A DNA stretch of 64,000 nucleotides from Egicoccus sp. AB-alg6-2 (GTDB taxonomy: Bacteria > Actinomycetota > Nitriliruptoria > Nitriliruptorales > Nitriliruptoraceae), in contig NZ_JBGUAY010000008.1 in assembly GCF_041821025.1 (NCBI RefSeq), positions 62,001 to 126,000 of the forward strand, given 5' to 3'. Of the stretch, positions 1 through 7,930 are shown in pieces. Positions within the stretch are counted from its first letter, which is position 1, and each line of letters begins with the position of its first letter. Under the pieces are notes generated by a model. The model did no database searches and had not been told where the DNA came from. It worked only from the letters and a program-made list of their open reading frames with translations. Position numbers and translations under genes: made by a program.

Positions 1-376
1 CCGCCAGGACGAGGTCGCGGTTCAACAGCGTCCATGAGCCGAGCGGTGCGTCGGGCGCCACCTCACCGAGCTCGAGAGGCCGGGCCGAGACATGGGGGAG
101 CTTGTCGGCGATCAGCTCGGCACGTCCCCGGAGCGTCGGCGCGTACACGGTCCAGTTGCGTTGCCGTTGACGCAACTCGCGGGCCGCATGTCCGATGGAA
201 CGGATCTCGATCCGCTCGGCGTCCCACCAGGTGTTGGCCGCCCATGCGGCGTGCACCGGCGGGCTCTCGCTGATCCGCAGCCGGCCGTGCATCTCGTTCA
301 CGGCGACGCCCGCGAGGCGGAGCTCCTCGTCGAGTTCTGCCTCGAAGTCCTCGGCGGCGAGATAGGCCGTCGTCAC
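1..376 (-). CDS. SAM-dependent methyltransferase, RlmM-like (partial, C-terminus outside window)
   Basis: About 125 N-terminal residues are visible; the frame stays open to the window edge. The start is GTG (MTTAYLAAEDFEAEL...) with GGGAG five bases upstream. The visible part resembles the N-terminal half of RlmM-like 2'-O-ribose rRNA methyltransferases, including a stretch reading LPHVSARPLEL followed by APLGSWTLLNRDLVLA. The SAM-binding half would lie beyond the left edge, so the catalytic residues cannot be checked. If the family is right, it acts on structured RNA in the cytoplasm. The family call comes from remembered similarity; an unrelated methyltransferase or a non-enzymatic homologue is possible. 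The gene is oriented away from the broken gene at 422-753. Confidence 0.6.
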   Translation of the reverse strand, partial: MTTAYLAAEDFEAELDEELRLAGVAVNEMHGRLRISESPPVHAAWAANTWWDAERIEIRSIGHAARELRQRQRNWTVYAPTLRGRAELIADKLPHVSARPLELGEVAPDAPLGSWTLLNRDLVLA

Positions 377-421
377 GGTGCTCCCGTCGTCGTATGCCAG
401 CGCCTCATGGAAGCAGAACGG

Positions 422-753
422 CGGCGACCGACGGCGGGGTTCGCCGAGGCGGTCGAGGCGATCTACCCGCTCGCGTACACGCTGAAGTTCGCGAGCAAGA
501 ACGACCTCGGGCGTGACTATGTCGTCCCACCGCTCGAAGGCCTGTGGTCAGCCGACGACATGGACGCGTTCACCGTGTCGCGCGACAAGTCGCGGTGGGG
601 CTGGACGCTGTTGCTGATGGTCCCGAGTGGATCGGCCCCGAGCTGTTCGCCGCCGCGCTCGAGCAGATCGGGGCCAAGGACCCGCCGCCGCGGCTCGGCG
701 ACGTCCGCCTCGAACCACTGGCCGAGGGGCGGTGCGTGCAGGCGGGCGCGTAG
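422..753 (+). pseudogene. Degraded GyrI-like domain protein
   Basis: From about 440 the reading FAEAVEAIYPLAYTLKFA... PLEGLWSADDMDAFT... matches the GyrI-like small-molecule-binding family (AraC effector-domain fold). Near 622-624 one base appears to be missing in a run of C. Upstream the sequence reads ...LLLMVP in one frame; downstream it reads EWIGPELFAAALEQIG... EGRCVQAGA in another and stops at 753. Family members usually have about 55 more residues at the N-terminus and about 85 more at the C-terminus after the EGRC motif; both are absent here. No start codon with a ribosome-binding site fits the conserved frame. This is therefore a frameshifted, doubly truncated remnant. A sequencing error could explain the shift but not the lost ends. 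Confidence 0.75.
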
Positions 754-765
754 ACCGGCCCCGGG

Positions 766-1470
766 TCAGGCCGTCGCGGCGACGGGCTGGGTACGTGGCG
801 CGGCCGGGTCGACGGCTCCTCGAAGCATCGCCGACGCCGCCGGTGCGAGGCCGGTGACCAGCAGCACGGTCCAGATCGCCGATGTCGCGGGTGTGGAACC
901 GGCGACGACGAACAGGACAGTCCCCGCGACGAGGCACAGCGTGGCCCACAGCGGGATCACACGCGCCCGGCGGAGTCCGACCGCCTGCGGGATGGTGGCA
1001 AGCAGTCCGACGAGGTACAGCGGCACGAACAGCGCCATGATGAACGCATTCGACTCGGCCGCGAGCGTGAGTTCTGCGGCGGTCGTCAGGTCGTCGTGCG
1101 CAGCGAACACCTGCGACATGGCGAAGTGGCCGACGAGGTGGACCACCTGTCCGAGCGCGAACAGCATCGCCAGCACGGCCCCGGTCCACGCCCAACGCGG
1201 TGCACGGGCGACCGAGATCCGCCAGATGGCGAGCAGCGCGGGGATCGTGAGGAGCATCGCCACGTAGAACAGGTAGGAGGCCACCACGAAGGTCGCCCGG
1301 TTGGCGTTGATCATCGCCAGGCTGGCGGTGGCTTCCTCGATGCCGTACTCCCCGACGATGCCCGCCTCCGTCGGCGGGTCGGCCACCATGCGAACCTGGT
1401 CGCCGATGCCGAACAGCAGCGGCGCGAGCACGATGCTGGCGCCTCCAACGATGCGTACGGTCCGTCCCAT
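766..1470 (-). CDS. Multi-pass membrane protein of unknown function
   Basis: 234 residues starting MGRTVRIVGGAS, chosen over a longer frame (to 1521) because GGAGGACCAG lies directly before this ATG. I see about six hydrophobic stretches (around residues 5-25, 60-85, 90-115, 140-165, 175-195, 200-220), so it is probably an integral inner-membrane protein. There are no catalytic motifs that I recognise; it broadly resembles the many DUF4386-like membrane proteins of actinobacteria. It stands alone, ending 13 bases after the broken GyrI-like gene in convergent orientation, and is transcribed divergently from the histidine kinase gene at 1641. Confidence 0.8.
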   Translation of the reverse strand: MGRTVRIVGGASIVLAPLLFGIGDQVRMVADPPTEAGIVGEYGIEEATASLAMINANRATFVVASYLFYVAMLLTIPALLAIWRISVARAPRWAWTGAVLAMLFALGQVVHLVGHFAMSQVFAAHDDLTTAAELTLAAESNAFIMALFVPLYLVGLLATIPQAVGLRRARVIPLWATLCLVAGTVLFVVAGSTPATSAIWTVLLVTGLAPAASAMLRGAVDPAAPRTQPVAATA

Positions 1471-1640
1471 CTGGTCCTCCGATGCCGGCGACGGCCCGCC
1501 CGCCGCTGAGGACTCGAGCATGCGCCCGACGCGTCGACGCCGCGTCCGCCGACCCGCACCGATCGCGCTCGCTTCTCGGTGGACCGCGGGTCATCCTCGA
1601 GACGGACGCGTCGGACCGGGCACCTCGTTATCGTCGGTTC

Positions 1641-3533
1641 ATGAACCTGCCCTTGGGACGTGACGAGGCCGTGTTGGCGCTGGCCTGCGGCGTCTGGGCC
1701 GGCTACTTCCTCGCGATGGAGGTTCCCGGATCGGTCCCCGCCGCGGCGTTGGTCGCCGCCGGCGCGTCGGCCTACCGGCGGCGACCGGTGCTCGCAGCGT
1801 TGGCACTGGCCGCCCTATCCATCGCGCTCCAGGGAATCGTGGGCCTGTCGGGTGAGAATCCCGGATTGCTGGCCGCCTGGTTCGTCGCGGTGTACGGCCT
1901 CGGCCGCCACACCGTGCCGGGACGCGCCATCGCCCCGCTGACAGCGCTCGTCGTCGCGGTCGCGGTCGCCGATCCCACCGCGCCGACGATCCTGTTCGGC
2001 TGCGTCCTGCTCGGCTCGGTGTGGTCGTTCGGGGCGGCCGTCCGCCGGCGGACGGAGGCGGCCCACCGGGCGGCGCTCGCGGCCGACCAGCTGGCGCAGG
2101 TCGATCCCGCCGCGCGGGCGGCACAGGCCGTGGCGGAAGAGCGGGCGCGGCTGGCCGGGGAGACGCTGGCCGTCGTTCGTGCGGCCGTCGTGACGATGCA
2201 GGCGCACGCGGAGGCCGCGGCCGCCGCACTCGACCCGGCCCACCTCGAGGCGATCCAGGTCGAGGGTCGCAGGGCGACGAGTGAACTGCGCCGACTGCTC
2301 GGCCTGCTGCGATCGGCACCCGATTCCGGCGCCCCGGCACCACGGCCGACTGCGCGGCCGGCGTGGCTGGGACTCCTTCTCGCGGCGGTCGGGCTGATGG
2401 CGCTGTGTCAGCTCGAGATCGTCGTCACCCCCGATGCGGTCGCCCCGCTCTCGGCGAGCACGGTCGGGCTGTCGTTGCTGCTGAGTGCGACGGTCGGACT
2501 GCGGCGACCCGACCCCGGGTTGGCCTGTACCGCGGCGACCATGGCGCCGACGCTGGCGCTGGTGGCGGGGCTGACACTGCCCTACGGGCTGTGGACCGGG
2601 GTGGCCGCCGGTCTCCTGGGCTGGTCTGTCGGCACCCGGGGGCACCTGCGCGATCGGGCCGCTCTCGGACTGTTCGCGGGCGTGCTCGTCTTCGACGTGC
2701 AGCGGCACCACCCGGGGAACGAGGCGATGATGTTGGTGGTGATCGCACTCGCCGTGGTCGCCGGCCACCTGTGGGCGCTGCGTGGCCACGACGAACGATC
2801 CGCCACCGACCAGGCCGCAGCACTACGCGCGGAGCACGAGGCCGCGACCGAGCGTGCCGTCCGCGCCGAACGGCTCCGGGTGGCCCACGAACTGCACGAC
2901 GTCACCAGCCATGCCGTCGGGGTGATGGTCCTCCAGGCCGGCGGGGCGGCCGCGATGCGCGAGCAGGATCCCGATGCGGCCGGCGTCGCGGTCGCGAACG
3001 TGCGCGCCGCCGGGACGCAGGCACTGTCGGAACTCGAGCTGCTGTTCGGACTGCTCGACGCCGGCGCCATCGGACCGTCCGGGTTGGCGGCGACGAACGC
3101 ACCGGCAGGGCTGCGGCAGCAGGTCGAGGCCCTGGTGACGCGCATGCAGGCCGCCGGGCTCCGGGTCACGCTCAGCTGTGAGGGAGCGTTGCCCGAGCAG
3201 GCGGGCGTGGCAGCCACGGCGTACCGCGTGGTGCAGGAGGCGTTGACCAACGTGGTCCGTCACGCCCCGCGTGCCCGTGCAGCGGTGGAACTGACGGCGC
3301 GAGCGGGTGTGCTGCAGGTGACCGTGCGCAACGACGGCGCGCCGCGGCCACCGACGACGGCGGAGGGACCAGGGTTCGGGCTGGTCGGACTGGAGGAACG
3401 CGTGCGGGCCGACGGGGGTGAGCTGATCGCGGCTCCCGACGCCGCAGGGGGCTTCGTGGTCCAGGCACGCCTGCCGTTGGCAGCGCCGCCGGACCGCCCG
3501 GCACCGGCCGATCCGGCGGAGGCCCGCTCGTGA
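1641..3533 (+). CDS. Sensor histidine kinase (HisKA_3) with a second, degenerate DHp-like domain
   Basis: 630 residues from ATG 1641. An open frame runs back to 1482, but its first 53 residues are proline/arginine-rich and unlike a membrane kinase. Order: membrane segments at 8-130; a helical DHp-like stretch at 160-224; a second membrane block at 240-380; a true DHp with phospho-acceptor His419 in VAHELHDVTSHAVG; then a HATPase domain with an N-box (QEALTNVVRHA) and a G-box region (GFGLVGLEERV). The first DHp-like segment follows the same pattern (EERARLAGETLAVV ... SELRRLLGLLR) but has Leu176 where the His should be. The stop overlaps the response regulator start (GTGA), so the two form a translationally coupled two-component pair. 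The signal is unknown; the many membrane helices suggest an envelope or membrane stimulus. Confidence 0.92.
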   Translation: MNLPLGRDEAVLALACGVWAGYFLAMEVPGSVPAAALVAAGASAYRRRPVLAALALAALSIALQGIVGLSGENPGLLAAWFVAVYGLGRHTVPGRAIAPLTALVVAVAVADPTAPTILFGCVLLGSVWSFGAAVRRRTEAAHRAALAADQLAQVDPAARAAQAVAEERARLAGETLAVVRAAVVTMQAHAEAAAAALDPAHLEAIQVEGRRATSELRRLLGLLRSAPDSGAPAPRPTARPAWLGLLLAAVGLMALCQLEIVVTPDAVAPLSASTVGLSLLLSATVGLRRPDPGLACTAATMAPTLALVAGLTLPYGLWTGVAAGLLGWSVGTRGHLRDRAALGLFAGVLVFDVQRHHPGNEAMMLVVIALAVVAGHLWALRGHDERSATDQAAALRAEHEAATERAVRAERLRVAHELHDVTSHAVGVMVLQAGGAAAMREQDPDAAGVAVANVRAAGTQALSELELLFGLLDAGAIGPSGLAATNAPAGLRQQVEALVTRMQAAGLRVTLSCEGALPEQAGVAATAYRVVQEALTNVVRHAPRARAAVELTARAGVLQVTVRNDGAPRPPTTAEGPGFGLVGLEERVRADGGELIAAPDAAGGFVVQARLPLAAPPDRPAPADPAEARS

Positions 3534-4207
3534 TACGTGTGGTGATCGCCGACGACCAGGACCTCATCCGCGGCGGTCTCCGGGCCATCCTCGACGCCGA
3601 ACACGACATCGAGGTGGTGGCCGAGGCCACCGACGGCAGCGCCGCCGCATCCGCAGCCGCCGTCCACGAAGCCGACGTCGTGCTCATGGACATCCAGATG
3701 CCAGGCAGCGATGGCATCGATGGCACCCGCGAGGTCATCGGCCGGCGCCCACAGGCGCGGGTGCTCGTCATCACCATGTTCGACCTCGACGAATACGTCT
3801 TCGACGCGCTGCGTGCCGGTGCCAGTGGGTTCCTGCTCAAGACCACGGCACCCGCCGAACTCGCTGCCGCCGTGCGGGCCTGCCACGGCGGGGAACTGCT
3901 CTTCGCCCCCACGGTGACCAGGCGACTGGTGGAGGCCTATGTCCGCCACCCACCCGCACCACAGGGGCTGCCGGCCACGCTCCGGGGCCTCACCGACCGC
4001 GAACTCGACGTCTTCCGCGCGCTGGCGAGGGGTCGCTCCAACGCCGAGATCGCGGCCGAGCTCCACCTCGGTGAAGCCACCGTCAAGACCCACGTCACCC
4101 GCATCCTGGCGAAGCTCGGGCTCCGCGACCGCGTCCAGGCCGTCGTCCTGGCCTACGAGAGCGGCCTGGTCGCCCGCAGCGACTCGGGCGGGTTCGGGTC
4201 AGCCTGA
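3530..4207 (+). CDS. NarL/FixJ-type response regulator
   Basis: 225 residues from a GTG that overlaps the kinase stop by four bases. The receiver domain (about 1-120) shows the acidic pair (IADDQD), the phospho-acceptor Asp in VVLMDIQMPG, and the Lys in GFLLKTTAP. A C-terminal LuxR-type helix-turn-helix follows at about 150-215 (LTDRELDVFRALARGRSN, then GEATVKTHVTRILAKLGLRD). It is the partner of the preceding kinase and is expected to bind DNA as a phosphorylated dimer. Its targets are not evident. The 3' end overlaps the convergent membrane-protein gene by nine bases, so there is no room for a terminator between them. Confidence 0.95.
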   Translation: MIRVVIADDQDLIRGGLRAILDAEHDIEVVAEATDGSAAASAAAVHEADVVLMDIQMPGSDGIDGTREVIGRRPQARVLVITMFDLDEYVFDALRAGASGFLLKTTAPAELAAAVRACHGGELLFAPTVTRRLVEAYVRHPPAPQGLPATLRGLTDRELDVFRALARGRSNAEIAAELHLGEATVKTHVTRILAKLGLRDRVQAVVLAYESGLVARSDSGGFGSA

Positions 4208-5095
4208 CCAGACGCCCGGTCGCAACCAGGGGGAGGAGACCGCGCGCATCCTTCGGGCGCCGACCACGAGCCACGCGAGGCAGACGGTCACGATCGCCGA
4301 CCACACCATCGGCTCGCCGGCATCAACCGGCGCGCCGGACACCGCGACGAACGCGTTCATCGACAGCAACGCCAGACCGAGTGTGAGGGTCTTGACCAGC
4401 ACGATGGCGGCGAGCACCGGCGCCACGGGATGCTCCCGCAGGAGCAGGACGCCGGTGAGCACGAGCAGCGGAAGGACGATGCCGAGGTCGAGGACGTGCA
4501 CGATGCTGGGGATGTCGTAGGTGAACAGGCTGTCGGGGACACCGCCGGGCCAGACCGCGAGGATGTCGGTCAGCCACAGCGTCGCGAACAGGCCGGCGAC
4601 GACGAACAGGAACCACGCCAGACCGCGCCGGGGGAGTGCGGTGAACGCATCGGCGGTGGCGGCCGGTTGCAGCCGAACCAGGCCGTTGACGAACCCGTAG
4701 GTCGCCAGACCGATGGCGGCGATGTAGAGCAGCAGCGCGTCGTTGTACGGCGCGACGACGTACATCAGGTAGGTGTAGGCCACGTACAGGCAGACCGCCA
4801 GCCACACGATGTGGCCGCGCAACGACCCAGCCCGTGCGCGAAGGGCCCCCCAGACCAGCGCGGCTGTCGCGAGCAAGGTGACCAGGTCCTGACCGCGCAG
4901 TGTCTCGGGCAGGGTGGGCCGCACCCCGTCGGGAGCCCGGTAGGCGCCTTCGATCAGCAGCCCGTACGAGGTGGCGAGCAGCAGGATGGCGCCCAGCAGC
5001 AGCGAGTACGCCAGCGGCAGGGGTCGTCCCGTCGACGTGTCGACCGGCCGCCGCCGCGTGGAGGGAGGAGCCGCCCGGGTCGCGGTGGTCGCCAT
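4199..5095 (-). CDS. Multi-pass membrane protein of unknown function
   Basis: 298 residues from ATG 5095. It has a short, basic, threonine-rich cytoplasmic N-terminus followed by about eight to nine hydrophobic segments: LAYSLLLGAILLLATSYG near 28, then around 72, 95, 122, 160, 200, 228 and 270. There is a conserved-looking PYNDALLLYIAAIG region. I do not recognise a family with confidence. Its position next to the two-component system, convergent with a nine-base overlap, may be coincidence. Forty bases upstream of its start lies the 12-bp hairpin at 5135-5161. Confidence 0.75.
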   Translation of the reverse strand: MATTATRAAPPSTRRRPVDTSTGRPLPLAYSLLLGAILLLATSYGLLIEGAYRAPDGVRPTLPETLRGQDLVTLLATAALVWGALRARAGSLRGHIVWLAVCLYVAYTYLMYVVAPYNDALLLYIAAIGLATYGFVNGLVRLQPAATADAFTALPRRGLAWFLFVVAGLFATLWLTDILAVWPGGVPDSLFTYDIPSIVHVLDLGIVLPLLVLTGVLLLREHPVAPVLAAIVLVKTLTLGLALLSMNAFVAVSGAPVDAGEPMVWSAIVTVCLAWLVVGARRMRAVSSPWLRPGVWSG

Positions 5096-5134
5096 GTCCG
5101 CCTCCGACGAACGCGTGCAGATCGGCCGCCGAGC

Positions 5135-5161
5135 GGAGGCTCGACGTCCCGTCGAGCCTCC
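5135..5161. promoter_or_regulatory. Perfect 12-bp hairpin in a divergent intergenic region
   Basis: GGAGGCTCGACG (5135-5146) and CGTCGAGCCTCC (5150-5161) form an uninterrupted 12-bp stem with a three-base loop. It lies between two genes that start away from each other (5095 minus, 5312 plus), so a normal gene-end terminator is not expected here. There is no U-tract on either side. It could be an attenuator or leader structure of the minus-strand gene (40 bases before its start), an operator for a dimeric regulator, or the terminator of an unseen small RNA. Confidence 0.6.
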
Positions 5162-5311
5162 CGCGCCGGAGCTCGTGACTCAAGGGTCCAAGGGCCTGAT
5201 CGTGGCGGTCCAACGCACGCATGATGGAGGCGACGTCGCGGTGCGTGCGCGGCCACTCCCGGGCAGCGGCGACGCGGCGTGAGCGCGAAAAAAGCGCGAA
5301 GGAGGACGGTC

Positions 5312-6055
5312 ATGACGAGGTTGGATGGAACGGTCGCCCTGCTCACGGGCGGGGCCCGCGGCATGGGCGCGGGCGAGGTGCGGCGCCTGGTGCAGGAGGG
5401 CGCGAAGGTCGTCATCGGCGACGTCCTCGACGAGGAGGGCGAGGCACTGGCCGCCGAACTCGGCGACGCGACCCGATTCGTGCACCTCGATGTCCGTGAC
5501 TCGGCCTCGTGGGCCGCGGCGCTCAAGGCGACCCACGAGGCGTTCGGGCCCGTGACCCTGCTGGTCAACAACGCCGGCATCCTCACGCAGGCGCCGGTGG
5601 ACGCCACCGACGAGGCGGACCTCCGACGCATCTACGACGTCAACCTGGTCGGTCCCTTCCTGGGCATGCAGGCCGTGGTGTCCGACATGAAGGCGGCCGG
5701 CAAGGGCGTGATCATCAACGTCGCATCGGCAGCCGCGATGGTTCCCATGCCGATGCTCGCCGCCTATGCCTCGAGCAAGTGGGGCCTGCGCGGCCTGACC
5801 AAGTGCGCGGCGATCGATCTCGGTCGCTACGGCATCCGCGTGAACGCCGTGCACCCAGGAGCCGTCCGGACCCCCATGACCGCGGGTGTGCCCGAGGAGA
5901 TGTTCGAGATCTACGCCGTCCCGCGCATCGGTGAACCCGAGGACATCGGCGCCATCGTGGCGTTCCTCGCCAGCGACGAGGCGTCGTTCATCACCGGCGG
6001 CGACTTCGTCGTCGACGGTGGGATGGTACTCGGCCCGTTGCCGCAGGCCGGCTGA
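5312..6055 (+). CDS. Short-chain dehydrogenase/reductase (classical SDR)
   Basis: 247 residues from ATG 5312, preceded by AAGGAGGA; a frame opening at 5279 lacks such a site. Classical SDR signatures are present: the cofactor glycine motif TGGARGMG (residues 11-18), DVRD, NNAG, catalytic Ser in VASAAAM, YASSK with catalytic Tyr and Lys, and HPGAVRTPM. The C-terminus ends GGDFVVDGGMVLG as in 3-alpha/20-beta-hydroxysteroid dehydrogenase-like NAD(H) oxidoreductases. The substrate cannot be told from sequence. It is a single gene, followed by a bidirectional terminator-like hairpin. Confidence 0.93.
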   Translation: MTRLDGTVALLTGGARGMGAGEVRRLVQEGAKVVIGDVLDEEGEALAAELGDATRFVHLDVRDSASWAAALKATHEAFGPVTLLVNNAGILTQAPVDATDEADLRRIYDVNLVGPFLGMQAVVSDMKAAGKGVIINVASAAAMVPMPMLAAYASSKWGLRGLTKCAAIDLGRYGIRVNAVHPGAVRTPMTAGVPEEMFEIYAVPRIGEPEDIGAIVAFLASDEASFITGGDFVVDGGMVLGPLPQAG

Positions 6056-6072
6056 ACTCGCCGAGACCAGGT

Positions 6073-6101
6073 GTCGCCCCGCCGATCGCAGGCGGGGCGA
6101 C
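6073..6101. terminator. Bidirectional terminator-like hairpin
   Basis: GTCGCCCCGCC (6073-6083) pairs perfectly with GGCGGGGCGAC (6091-6101) around a seven-base loop. It sits in the 81-base gap between two convergent genes (SDR ending 6055, OsmC ending 6137). There is no T-run on either side, which is common for actinobacterial terminators of this kind. Confidence 0.8.
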
Positions 6102-6136
6102 CCGGTCGGTCACCACCAGCATGACCGCGCCCGTGA

Positions 6137-6562
6137 TCACCCGGAGACGCGCACGGTGACGGGCGTTCCGGCCTCGACGGTGCGGCTGACCGTGCAGGTG
6201 CGGTCGTGCGAGGTGCGTGCCGCACGGGGGAGGAGTTCGCGTGCGCGGTCACCGTCTTCGCCCTCGGGAAAGGCGATGTCGAACGTCAACCGGATGTCGC
6301 GCAGGATGTTGCCGACCTCGTCACGCGCCTTCTCGGCCTCGACGACCACCTCGAACCGTTCGGGGGCGGCGCGGCGGCCGGTCACCACGTCCACGTCGAC
6401 CGCGGAGCAGCCGCCGATCGCGGCGAGGAGGAGTTCGACCGGCGAGAAGCCGGTCTCGTCCATGCTGCCGAACGTCAGTTGCGCACCCTTGGCGTTGGTC
6501 GCCCGGTACACGCCCGTCTCGAGCCGCTCGAGGGTCACCTGCCGGTGGTCGTCGCCGGTCAT
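6137..6562 (-). CDS. OsmC family peroxide-detoxification protein
   Basis: 141 residues, the usual OsmC/Ohr length. The two family cysteines are visible in IGGCSAVDV (near 51) and in CTVSRT near the C-terminus, with the SPVELLLAAIGG helix that frames the first. Family members reduce organic or lipid hydroperoxides in the cytoplasm through this thiol pair; whether this is an OsmC or YhfA-like member cannot be settled here. It is followed on the same strand by nothing close; the next gene upstream (6634-7050) is 71 bases away and may be co-transcribed. Confidence 0.88.
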   Translation of the reverse strand: MTGDDHRQVTLERLETGVYRATNAKGAQLTFGSMDETGFSPVELLLAAIGGCSAVDVDVVTGRRAAPERFEVVVEAEKARDEVGNILRDIRLTFDIAFPEGEDGDRARELLPRAARTSHDRTCTVSRTVEAGTPVTVRVSG

Positions 6563-6633
6563 CTCGTCTCCGTCGTCGTGGCGCCGACTCCAGCCGGCGC
6601 TACGACGAACCTACTGCCGGCCCGTCGACCGGT

Positions 6634-7050
6634 TCAGGAGGAAGCGTCGGCGATGTTGACCATCCAGTGCATGCCGAACCGGTCGATGCACATGCCGAAG
6701 TAGTCGCCCCACGGCGCCTTCGCCAGCGGCTCGACCACCGTTCCTCCGTCGGCCAGGGCGTCGTAGTAGCCACGCAACGTCGGCTCGTCGTCTCCGCTCA
6801 GCGACAGTGAGATCTGCGAGCCGTCGGACATCTCCATCGAAGCGGGCAGGTCCGCTGCCATCAGCACCAGACCACCTTCGGCCTCCAGTTGGCTGTGCAT
6901 GATCTTGTTCGCTTCCGCGGGGTCGTCGCTGACCCCGAAGGATTCGAAGGTGTCCATCGTCAGTTCGCCGCCGAAGACCTGCTGGTAGAAGGTCATCGCC
7001 TCGCGGGTGCGGTCACGGAAGTTGATGTAGGGGTTGAGTCGAACGGTCAC
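6634..7050 (-). CDS. PhnB-like VOC superfamily protein
   Basis: 138 residues. The N-terminus reads NPYINFRDRTREAMTFYQQVFGGEL, and the C-terminus APWGDYFGMCIDRFGMHWMVNI, both typical of the PhnB/glyoxalase-like (3-demethylubiquinone-9 3-methyltransferase-like) group of the vicinal-oxygen-chelate fold. The paired beta-alpha-beta-beta-beta modules can be followed across the sequence. The GMHWM segment near the end matches the family pattern. Members are small, cytoplasmic and mostly uncharacterised. It lies upstream of the OsmC gene on the same strand. Confidence 0.88.
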   Translation of the reverse strand: MTVRLNPYINFRDRTREAMTFYQQVFGGELTMDTFESFGVSDDPAEANKIMHSQLEAEGGLVLMAADLPASMEMSDGSQISLSLSGDDEPTLRGYYDALADGGTVVEPLAKAPWGDYFGMCIDRFGMHWMVNIADASS

Positions 7051-7116
7051 GTCGGTCTCCTTCGGGTGGGCGGGCGTGGCCCGCCGTCCAGTAGGGACGC
7101 GGAGCGGGGCGAAGAC

Positions 7117-7770
7117 TCATCGGTCGGCGACGTTCTCGTCGCGATCGGCCGGGCGGGGTCGGCGAGGTAGGGGCGACGCCCGTGCGTTCTCGTGACGCCG
7201 GCTGGTCCACCAACCGATCGTCAGCCCGCCCACGAGGTTGGCGATCAGATCCCGTGCAGTGTTGTCGTACCCGCCCACCTGGTGTTCCTCCAGGACCAGG
7301 GTGAGCAGGTACTCCGCGATCTCGTTGATGGCGCCCGCGCCGCAGGCACCGAGCACGACGATCCACACCGTCAGAGCGCGGTCGCCCGGCGACGGCGCGA
7401 TACGAGGCCGGAGCGACTCCCAGACCGCACGTCCGACGAACCCGAACCCCACGGCGTGCTGCACGTTGTCGTAGCGGATCAGGCCGTCGACGAGCCAGAC
7501 CTGGTACAGGATCCCGTCGCCGACCGCGACGAGCCCGCCCGCGAGGTGCCCGAGCGCGAACACCACCAGACCCCAGATGGTCGTTCGGGAGAGTCGGACC
7601 CGCCGGTGGACCGCCACGACGATGCCTGCGCCCACCGCCACCATGAACGCGTAGACCGGCCAGTTGCCGTGCCCCGATGCGATCCCTGTGCCCAGGAGCG
7701 CCAGGCTGCCCGTCGCGGCGACGGCGACCGGTGCGGCATTCGCCCGCAGCGTGCTCGTGACCGGTTCCAT
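7117..7770 (-). CDS. Membrane protein, DUF2238/YjdF-like
   Basis: 217 residues with about six membrane segments. The polar residues placed within or next to helices are characteristic: YDNVQHAVGFG, then AINEIAEYLL and GGYDNTARDLIANLVGGL. This pattern of buried Asp, His, Glu and Asn is shared with the DUF2238 (YjdF) membrane family, whose function is unknown. The C-terminal 25 residues are basic and probably cytoplasmic. No functional partner is evident: the flanking gene on the same strand at 7923 is a different membrane protein. Confidence 0.75.
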   Translation of the reverse strand: MEPVTSTLRANAAPVAVAATGSLALLGTGIASGHGNWPVYAFMVAVGAGIVVAVHRRVRLSRTTIWGLVVFALGHLAGGLVAVGDGILYQVWLVDGLIRYDNVQHAVGFGFVGRAVWESLRPRIAPSPGDRALTVWIVVLGACGAGAINEIAEYLLTLVLEEHQVGGYDNTARDLIANLVGGLTIGWWTSRRHENARASPLPRRPRPADRDENVADR

Positions 7771-7890
7771 CGCCGCCTCCGACTCATTGGCGACGTTGCC
7801 AGATGCGGCGCCGGCTCGCGGGCACTTCCGCGCGCGGGTGCATGGCGACCGCCCCGGTCAGCGGTGCGTTCGTCGGGAACCGTCCGCGGC

Positions 7891-7930
7891 GGGCGAGCGC
7901 CGTCAGCGACGGGCGAGCGCCGTCAGCGAC
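7891..7930. repeat. Exact 20-bp tandem duplication at a gene end
   Basis: The 20-base unit GGGCGAGCGCCGTCAGCGAC occurs twice in direct succession (7891-7910 and 7911-7930). The second copy contains the stop codon and last codons of the minus-strand gene ending at 7923. The first copy is therefore a duplicated gene end, including a second in-frame-like CGC TGA. It looks like a recent replication-slippage event. Confidence 0.9.
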
